DNA from: Fasciola hepatica
Lineage: Eukaryota; Platyhelminthes; Trematoda; Plagiorchiida; Fasciolidae
Assembly (NCBI GenBank): GCA_948099385.1
Contig: CANUEZ040000180.1
Span: forward strand, 74,501-138,500
Direction: 5' to 3'
Length of the DNA: 64,000 nucleotides
How positions within the stretch are numbered: the first letter of the stretch is position 1; the number at the start of each line of letters is the position of its first letter. Below are positions 44,447 to 64,000 of this stretch, in pieces. Below the pieces are notes generated by a model, which was not told the origin of the DNA, did not search any database, and was given only the letters and a program-made list of their open reading frames with translations. Both the position numbers and the translations under genes were made by a program.

Positions 44447-44470
44447 CATTCAATTTTCTGTTCTTTTCAG
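44447..44470 (+). promoter_or_regulatory. Strong 3' splice acceptor 17 nt upstream of RABL3 ATG
   Basis: CAATTTTCTGTTCTTTTCAG forms a good polypyrimidine tract and AG, 17 bases before the start codon at 44488. It is either the end of a 5'UTR intron or a spliced-leader trans-splice site, which flatworms use. Confidence 0.5.
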
Positions 44471-44487
44471 TTGCCTCCCGCGCTATT

Positions 44488-56481
<11,994 letters not shown>

Positions 56482-56749
56482 GTAAGTCATTTGTTTCTGA
56501 TTATTGTGTTTTGCTGCCGATCACCACTTAGAAGACAGGCTTCCGTATCGGACTATAGTTACGGTACGCATCCTCACAAGCCGGTTTTTACATTCGTAGT
56601 GGAGTGAACTGTTAGTAAAAAGAAACGGTATTTTTTCACCGTTCCTTTTTTGATGTCTTTCATTTTTGTTTTTCTGATTGGCTAATTACGCGGAGTGAGA
56701 GTTCGAAAGGCACGCCTTGCAGCACTCACGTCACTGAATTCTATTCTGA

Positions 56750-57370
56750 TCCATGTGGCTCAGGGTCTCTAGCCTGCGATCATCCTCATCTCTTGACCCC
56801 ACCAACTGCTGATGCTAGCTTCTTTATGCCCCTAAACCAAATGATAGCCGGGCAACTGCGTCGTTTCTTCATCCTCGTCTAGTACGTGCGAATAGAGCAT
56901 GGAAGGTATATCATAGATAGGTACGCGCAAAATATGTCTGAGCCATCTGATGTGGCGTAGACCGTTTACCTCGGTCAGGAGGCCAGATGCGAACAGTGTT
57001 TGAGAGAGAAACAGACACGGAAATTCGTCGTGCACCCTCAAGTCGGAGTGACCAAGTCTCGAAATCGTAAGGCAAACATTGTGAACCGCAGCGTTTTGCA
57101 CCTATCCCTTAAGAAAAATTCGGACGTCATAGTGACGCCACAGGTGTTGCAGGTTGTTGGAAGCTTCTCTGGTTCTTGCCATTCGCGATATGCCTTCCTC
57201 TTCAACACCGCCTGCAGTTATGATCAGGCTCCCGAGGTGTTTAACGCTGTCGACTAGTTCAAACTGATCACCACAGTGGGCAACTGCAGACACAGAACCC
57301 TGAAAGTCTAGCAAAGGTACTTCGCATTTGGAAGGCGCAAAATGCATACCGTATCCAGACTCGCATATTA
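56750..57370 (-). pseudogene. RTE C-terminal fragment
   Basis: Minus strand: MHFAPSKCEVPLLDFQGS, DSVKHLGSLIITAGGVEEE and NNLQHLWRHYDVRIFLKG (57347-57102), then in another frame NGLRHIRWLRHILRVP. This corresponds to the region after YADD in RTE ORF2. Broken frames. Confidence 0.7.
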
Positions 57371-57611
57371 ATTCTGGTAGTCGGATCCAAAGGTTAACGG
57401 CTCCATTTACCCAACGGCTTCACAAAATGAGGCAAAAGTTTCAGAACGACGAATAGAAAATGTCCTATGTGAAAACATTATGTGATTGAACATGGTGAAC
57501 GTCCATCCTACTGGTGTCTTCCCACAACTTTGTTCAGCTAGAGAGACCGTGCACTTTATCTCCGGTTGCATTTGTACTTTCTCTTACAATGTCAAGAATC
57601 TACCAAATGAT

Positions 57612-58003
57612 CTAGTCCGGACAGAGCGGAGCTGTATGCTACCGGCCGTGTCCCCAGGTCGTGGATGGTAGGGTGGCCGCACTGGTAGATAACCGTGAAT
57701 AAAATGTACTCACCAAATAAGCGGTCGTGGTCGATCAGCGGCGGTGCCCGAGGATGTGGTGGGATTTCTGATTGACTAGCGTTCTTCGTTCTGAAACGCC
57801 ACAAATCTGCTGACAGCATTATGACGTGGTTAGTGTGGCCCGCCACTAAGTAAGGCCATAGCTCTTTGTGTTCCATTCACCCGACTCGGTTTCGCAGTAG
57901 AAGCAAATAAACAATACAGTTGACCACCGGCCCATTTGGACCAGGGCTGCAGCCTAACAATACGCGCTTGGCTGCGCAAAAAATAGAGGTGCATCCTCGA
58001 ATA
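57612..58003 (+). repeat. Interspersed repeat, ~390 bp, copy 2
   Basis: Partner of 43805-44180. Ends GCATCCTCGAATAAAAATGCC, giving an A-rich tail where copy 1 has (TA)n. Confidence 0.7.
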
Positions 58004-58229
58004 AAAATGCCTTCTCTAGATCTGGCAACGGAGTAGTACAACAGCAACAATATATACAACTGGAGAAGATATATCTTACGGTATGAGTGACCGTTTTCTT
58101 AAAGACGCACATGACAGCTCTCTTACATCGTGCACAACAACTTATTTTCGTGCCCCTTTGCTCATCACTTCATTTGAATATTCTGTTCCTTCTCAACACC
58201 CAACCTGAACTTCAGCCGTCCGTACTACC

Positions 58230-60164
58230 TGTAATGCCTCGTGTAAATCCTGACCATGTACCCTCTCGTCCTTCTTCGACTAGCTTCTATGTCTCTCCGT
58301 ACTCACTACCACCGACTGATGCCCTCCTTCGTCCTCGAAGACCATCCAACCTAGTCGCGTTGAACGTGCGATTATTGATACATATATGACAACAAGCGGG
58401 TTTAGCTCGTACGGTTGAGTCCCTTGCCATCAATGTGTGTTGCATTTAAGTAACTAGCATTCAAGACTCCATTTCCATCAATCGATTGACAGCTTCATCA
58501 TACCCTTCCGTGAACTTTCATGTACGCCTTCCTGGGAACACTGAGGCCGCGGCTTCTAGTCTTGCTGGCTTCGGCCTTGCTCACAGTGGGAGCTGAGGCA
58601 GTGCTGCCACACTGGATCTCAGTCGACAGTTGCTTATGCTGAACGTAATTTAGGGTTTCGGGCAAAGTGAGCAACTGCCGTTCAGATAGAAGCAATTTGT
58701 TTGTCGTTTCGGCTTCTGCACACACTGATTGCAGCCCAAATGCAATGAGAAATAACTTCTGCTAACAGCTACACGACCTGATACGTAAAGCGCGCGGGGC
58801 TGATATCGTAATTTTGACAAGAGATGCGATTGCTAGAGTCGATCGGTTGTCGCTGGACTAGACCCATTTAGGAGACCGTCTTGGGCTAGATTCCTGTGGC
58901 TTGGAAAATAGGGATGGTTTTTAACCTTGTGCTCCGGCAATCGCTTGTTCCTTCAGACGCTCTAATCGCCGATGTGCCACGTGGCGTCCGTCCTCTCTGA
59001 GTCAGCAGTTGACCCAGATCTACCACGTCGCTATAAGCCAGAAATGGAGGGTTTGCATTCAAGACTGTCGCCCGTACTGCAGCATCGTCCTTAATTCCGA
59101 CCACGTACTGGTTTGCACGAAGCTCTCAATATGTTTCAGTGGACGCTCCAAACTTTCGCTTCAACGACGGCTAGATTACAATAAGCTTTCTGATCCACCT
59201 TGCCTATCTGTCTTCCAAAACACGTTAGCCAAAAGGTTTGATGTAGTTTCCCATGATACCACTAACCAGCCCTGGTTGCTTAACAAGAATGCTTCGTATT
59301 CCACTGGTCCAGTGAGTTGTGGCTTGTCTCGTCAGGACGTAAGACCCCGGATTTCCGCTAGATCTCAACGCCTTCTCGGAGCATACCGGTGAATCCCGGC
59401 TGGAAGCAAGTATACCGAAGCACGATTCGTAACGGATGTGTACTTAACACGAGCCTTCGTAGGGATCACGAAATCTGGTGGTCTCGACGTGCATCAGGTA
59501 TTAAATGTACTGCAGTCACGTGGTGTGAGTGAAACGATCTGAGAAGCTGATGGTTCTCCACTTCACAGTCAACAGTGGCGTCACGAACGCTCGTCGAAGC
59601 ACTTTAAGCGACCTAAGTGTCAGACTCTCCAGTCGCTCCTCCGTCACCCGTGCAGTGGTCTTTTCGACGGATCCACCTGCCGAGGCGGAGATCCGCAGGG
59701 AATTTGGAGCCTAGGTGCGTCACAAAGCGCCGGGCGCCGATGGTCTTCTCGCAGCCCTCTTAAAGCAAGACAGAGTACATTTTATCAGAGAAGATCGTGT
59801 TTTCGAGGGTTTGGAATTCTGAGCAGATCCTCTCCTTCTGAGGGGACTCGATTGTTCTAGTTACTACGCCAAGCATAAGGGTGTTAGCCTTATCCTAAAA
59901 GCGACGAAGCTGCTTGCATCCGTCATTCTTCGCGGGTTGTGCCAAACCCCTGAGGAGCACGAACTTAGTGAACAGTCGAAGTTGAGTTCGTGCTTACGGT
60001 GATCTTTCGCCCGAGTTTGCCGCAAGGAGTGGCTTTCGTCGGTGTTCCTCCCCCCCCCCCCCCTATCGCTCTTATCTTTCAATTTTGTGATTAAATTGGT
60101 CCGTGGGATAGCCTTATCTTTTTGTGAGAACAACGGCAGTAAGCTGTTTTGTTCTGTTCAGACA
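58230..60164 (+). pseudogene. RTE-type LINE, endonuclease to RT, heavily decayed
   Basis: Endonuclease start near 58350 (NLVALNVRLLIHI, then AGLARTVESLAINVCC), EAAASSLAGFGLAHS near 58540, then VCIQDCRPYCSIVLNSDHVLV (59049-59112), linker LRRDHEIWW near 59465, and RT traces such as SRVRAYGDLSPEF near 59985. Stops and shifts occur throughout. A 14-C run lies at 60050-60063. It meets a minus-strand RTE tail to tail at about 60165. Confidence 0.6.
60050..60063. repeat. Poly-C run (14)
   Basis: Homopolymer; prone to sequencing length error. Confidence 0.9.
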
Positions 60165-62980
60165 ACCATTAACCATGCACTGGGTGCGGTAGCTTTGGTT
60201 GCTATCTCCTAGCGGCAACCTCGAAAGGAAATAATGAAGGAGAAAACAGTATGTAAGGAGTAAGAGGAAAACTACAATAATGGAATTGATTCGATGAAGA
60301 AAGTTTGTGAATACAAGAGCGCCACTGATCGCGGCATCTAGCCATATCCTCCAATGTATCCAACCATTGAGTGGGAGAGTCTCTTGGACCCCACCCAAGA
60401 AGTCTAACACGCCCCACATGACCAAGTCCATCAGTTAGGCTTTCCAAACCTTTCTTCCATATGATGGACTGGCCACCCTTACTCATCTTCCAACGGATAC
60501 CCGTATAGCACATTGAGGGATCCTGTCACGGGACATGTGTAACACATGTCCCAACCATCTTAGCCTGGTGAGCTTAAGCGTTTCAGCTAATGATTTGATC
60601 CTTGAACCTAAGACTTTCCGCCGAGCCTGAGCATTGCACACACCGTGTTCCCACCAGGTTCGAGCACTGCTACTAAGAAATCGGTGTTCAAATACCGACA
60701 ATCTTCGTATGTCCTCCACCCTCGGTGGCCATGTCTCCGAACCATACAGAAGCACGGGCCTGACTGCTGCAGCGGACACTCGAACCTTGATGGGTAAACG
60801 GATGTCATGTCGACGCCACAGATGACTCAGGTTGGCAAATGCCAAGCAAGCCTACTGTATACGTAGAGTCACTTCATCCGATATCCGACCTCCGGGCGAA
60901 ATGCAGCTCCCCAGATAACAGAACTTGTCTACCACGTTTAAAGTCTCCCCAGACACTGAAAGGTTTGGCGTTGGACCAACCCATTCCTCCAACAGCGTCT
61001 ATCACTTTGAAGGTGCAAAACGCATACCGCACATTGCTACGTAATCCGTCAAGCTGTCTAGAAAAACTTGCAACTTACCTGGTTCTTCACTTCGAAGAAC
61101 TATGTCGTCAGCATACTCAAGGTCTGATACCTTTCCACTCGGTAAAAGTTCAATGCCGCTATCCTCAGCTGACAAAAGTGCGGCCTCTAGGACCATTTCA
61201 ATCACAAAGTTAAAGAGAAAAGGAGAGAGGGGCAAGCCTGACGTACACCACTTGTGGTGAACTCGGATGAAAGATCACCGTAAGCCCGAACTCGGTTTCG
61301 GCTGTTAATGTAAAGGGATTCAACGATGGAAATGAATTTGTGTGGTGCACCCTTCAACTATAGGCAGCGCCAGAGAACTGCGCGGTCTACTGAGTCGAAG
61401 GCTGCTTTAAGATCAAGAAAAACGGAGAAAGTGGGCCTGCAGAAGGTGTGTCTGTGTTTTAAGATTTGTCGAAGAGTGAATATGTGATCACTACAACCTC
61501 GACGAGGTCTACAGCCTGCTTGATTCTCGCATGAACACTGTTCGCGAGCGTTAGATATGCGGTGAATGCGATGCTAACCAGACTTATTCTCCTGTGGTTT
61601 TCACAGGATAACCTGCCGGTACGATCACCGATTCACACCAACTCTTTGAGACTTTTTTCCGCATATCGAACCGAGAAGTTTCGTCTACTCCAGTAAACGT
61701 GCTGGGCCATGGTCTATGAAAACGGACGGAGGCAACCCATCTGGTCCCGCAGCCTTATGTCGTTAAAGAAAGATTATCACACGAAGAACCTCCGTTTCTG
61801 ACGGGGGATTGGTATCTAAAACAAGAGCTGTACCCATTGCGCTAGTGATCAAACATGAAGAGATGGGAGGGCCCGGGTTCAAACCCTGGGTGTGGCGGAG
61901 GATATGCACCACTGATGAGCTCTAACAAGAGCGAAACTCGAGTCTGGTGCTTCCGAGTGCAGGTTGGTCGGATGACCTGAGGTTTGCGCGTGAAACGTGG
62001 AGTCCAAAAGGACAGTCAATCAAACGAAAAACATGAAGAGGTTAAAGGCCGAGTAAACTGCTTCTCGAAATGCTCTATTCAGTGAATTAGACGACGCTCC
62101 TGAGTTTGAATCAGTGAGCCGTTCACCTCTTTGATCAATTCGCTAACGCCTGGTTTACGTGGACCGGTTTATCCAATCAGACAGAAAAGATGGCGGCTGT
62201 TGCCAATCACCTCAGCTTTTTCTACCTCCCTACACTTAGAAATACACCACTGCTCACGGTCATTTCTCAGGCTGCGAATCAGTTGGCGTTTAAGGCATCT
62301 CCGTGCCTCATCGTATTTCGAATCCGGAGAAATCGATCTGCGCATGTCTAACGGTGCAACTGGGGATGCAGATATCCATCGTTTCTGTGTTTCTAGTTGT
62401 TGGTCCTTGGGCAGCATCAGCAGCCGCACGTAGAGCCTGTTTGATCTCTGTCCATCGCTCTTCTGGAACCTGGATATTTGACTGCATCGATAACCTGGTG
62501 GATAATTTTGTTCGGAAAGCAGGTCGTTAGTTATCGTCCAGTAGCAGCTGCGGGGGACGGTTCGCTTTGGAGTTGCTTCGGCCACCAACGAGGCGCAAGT
62601 TGAATCGCGCGCGGACAAGAGCGTGATCAGAATCCACAGACGTGCACCAAAATAATCGACAGTCTTGAGTTGGTCCGCGCCAGCGGTAACCGACATCCAT
62701 ATGGCCGATCTAAATCCAATGCTGTGAAAGCACATGAGGATACCAGGTCAGCCGGTGTCGCGTTTTGTGCGAGAAATTTGTGCTCGTCATCACGACGAGA
62801 CTGCACCCTGACGTGGTGTGATGGCTTGCGCGCCCCTATGACCCAAAGAGCTATACAGGATGGCTTCTTTAAGCCGGAGATGCAATCATGCCTGACAGGT
62901 CAATGGGTAGAGGTCAGACAAAGTTCAGTCTCTTGGTCCTTCAGGTTGGGGGTCGATTTGAGATGGCAACTCAATCGGCA
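60165..62980 (-). mobile_element. RTE-type LINE, endonuclease to 3' end, split by a SINE
   Basis: From right to left: endonuclease and linker (62980-62169: VLITLLSARDSTCA region, RRCLKRQLIRSLRNDREQW, EVIGNSRHLFCLIG), SINE at 61863-62028, first RT block (about 61840-61450), FLDLKAAFDSVDRAVLWR near 61400, PLSPFLFNFVIEMVL and LEYADDIVLRSEEPGKLQVFL (61235-61060), LLYGSETWPPRVEDIRRLSVFEHR (60770-60700), LRWLGHVLHMSRDRIP, and GGQSIIWKKGLESLTDGLGHVG (60470-60400). The 3'UTR ends near 60165. Catalytic YADD is kept but the frame is broken several times. Confidence 0.75.
61863..62028. mobile_element. Second SINE type, 166 bp, with 12-bp target duplication
   Basis: Flanked by AAACATGAAGAG at 61851-61862 and 62029-62040. 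The insert starts with a B-box-like GGGTTCAAACCCTGG (61875-61889) in a tRNA T-arm setting, continues with a unique body and ends AGTCAATCAAACGAA. It splits the minus-strand RTE; the RTE coding resumes on both sides. The A box is absent, so the 5' end may be truncated. Confidence 0.7.
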
Positions 62981-63049
62981 AAATCAGTAGAAGAATAATT
63001 AATCCAGGCAAATGGACTTCCACTAAGCCATCCCGCTACGTTGCGGATA

Positions 63050-63829
63050 GGTTCTTGTTAGAACTGAAGGCTTTGGGTGAGGATCCTAATCGTTCTCCAG
63101 CTTTTTGGCTGGACACCCTATCAGTACCCGTCCAACATCTCCCATGAACTGCACGAATAGAAAGAATTCCATACTGCATCAGTCGTCGAGCAGGATAATC
63201 AGGACCGCGCTGTCCATTGCATCAAGCGGGGTGGGTAGTGATAAGTGGGCTACTACTCAGAGTTTCCTCTCTTTTACTCAACCTTTGTCTTCTGTCCCCA
63301 ACCACCTCTCATTGCCCACCCTATCCACCCATAATGCTCCTACTGATAACACGGTCAATACTTGCAACGACTCACTGTCAAATAGTGTCGGGAATAATCC
63401 TCTGTCTGTTAACTCACATTTCCTCAAGCCTTGTCAGCCTCTGAATCCCGGCTCCTTCAACGTGCGTACATTCATGCAGGCCGGTTAGCAGGCGTGCCTA
63501 ACCCTCACATTAAATTCTCTGAAGATTGATGTCTGCTGCTTAAGTGAAACGCGTGTACAGGATTTGGGCAGTGTAATTCAACTAATTGCTGCTGGTATTT
63601 CATCGAGGTATTTCCTACGCACTTCAGGAGACGAAATAGCTGGAGCTACCGATCAACGTGGTGTATAAACAGCCTTGACTGACAGGGCTGAGGCTGTCCT
63701 TTTAGACTGGATCCCTGTTAGCAGTCTTTTGTGTGCTGTGAGACTCCAAGGGTCAGTTGCCGTTCGAAAGGATAGTTGTGTTGAGCGCAATTTGTTTGTG
63801 ATCTCGGTGTACGCCCCAGCAGACTGCAG
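63050..63829 (+). pseudogene. RTE-type LINE ORF start, endonuclease N-terminus
   Basis: A Ser/Thr/Asn-rich leader (63105-63430), then PGSFNVRTFMQAG (63450-63487), a stop, SLKIDVCCLSETRVQDLGS (63520-63570), EAVLLDWIPVNS, LLCAVRLQGSVAVRKDSCVERN and LFVISVYAPADCS (63795-63830). The Glu of SETR is the metal-binding residue. It is cut at about 63830 by a SINE and goes no further in the window. Confidence 0.75.
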
Positions 63830-64000
63830 CCGGTAGTAGTCAAGTGGTTTAGAGCGTTTGCTTACCACTCCGGATGTCCGAGGTTCGAATCCCGGCCATC
63901 GCTGGTCACTGTGGTGGTAGACAGTAATCCACTGTCGTCCGGATCGTTACCACACCTGATCTGTTGGCACCCTATGTGGTTCTTCGCCACTCCAAGTCTC
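63830..64000 (+). mobile_element. tRNA-headed SINE, copy 4 (runs off right edge)
   Basis: Head AAGTGGTTTAGAGCGTTTGC, B box GGTTCGAATCC (63883-63893), body GTAGACAGTAATCCACTGTC, ACCACACCTGATCTGTTGG and CGCCACTCCAAGTCTC at the edge. Inserted in an RTE endonuclease domain. Confidence 0.85.

Noticed and set aside
63840..63905. Functional tRNA gene
   Set aside because: The A-box and B-box parts fit, but the same head recurs at 46680 and 52395 with a shared 200-bp body, and a proper acceptor stem is not evident; a SINE is the better call.

Overview
The window is eukaryotic, from a repeat-rich metazoan genome, most likely a parasitic flatworm (fluke or tapeworm). Three things support this. The only convincing host gene, a RABL3-type small GTPase, has very short 5' introns (41 and 51 bp) followed by long 3' introns (1.1 and 9.9 kb), a skew known from schistosomes. 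The interspersed repeats are CR1-like and RTE-type LINEs, BEL/Pao LTR retrotransposons and tRNA-headed SINEs, a mix typical of flukes and tapeworms. The long TA microsatellites and moderate GC content fit but do not prove it. I cannot name a species.

Layout. 1-14.0 kb: a block of about 2.93 kb (1-2933) recurs almost unchanged at 11102-14034. Each copy carries ORF1 of a minus-strand CR1/Jockey-like LINE (here LINE-alpha) and its 5' flank. The second copy leads into the rest of the element, which runs down to about 6.93 kb; the first runs off the left edge. A decayed BEL/Pao element lies at 3.07-5.57 kb. 14.2-17.15 kb: a decayed plus-strand LINE (LINE-beta). 17.2-38.2 kb: a head-to-tail plus-strand array of related CR1-like LINEs (A, B, C, D). 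Two antisense BEL/Pao elements split it: BEL-1 (18544-25236, inside LINE-A) and BEL-2 (27801-31903, inside LINE-B), each with paired LTRs and a 5-bp target-site duplication. LINE-D is the best preserved, with ORF1 and a 937-codon ORF2 joined by an ATGA overlap, but its reverse transcriptase box reads FADG. 38.8-40.1 kb: a minus-strand LINE fragment (LINE-E). 41.6-43.6 kb: two RTE fragments nested in opposite orientation, then a BEL/Pao RT fragment.

44.49-56.5 kb: RABL3 on the plus strand. Its 9.9-kb last recognised intron holds SINEs, RTE 3' fragments and long (TA)n tracts. 56.7-64.0 kb: RTE fragments in alternating orientation, one split by a 166-bp SINE with 12-bp target duplications, and at the right edge an RTE endonuclease domain cut by another SINE.

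No bacterial-type operon, CRISPR array or wholly new protein system is visible. The most informative structures are the nested insertions with readable order, the recent gag-protease-only BEL element, the pseudo-LTR-like partial tandem around LINE-D, and the abrupt identity boundary of the 2.93-kb duplicated block.
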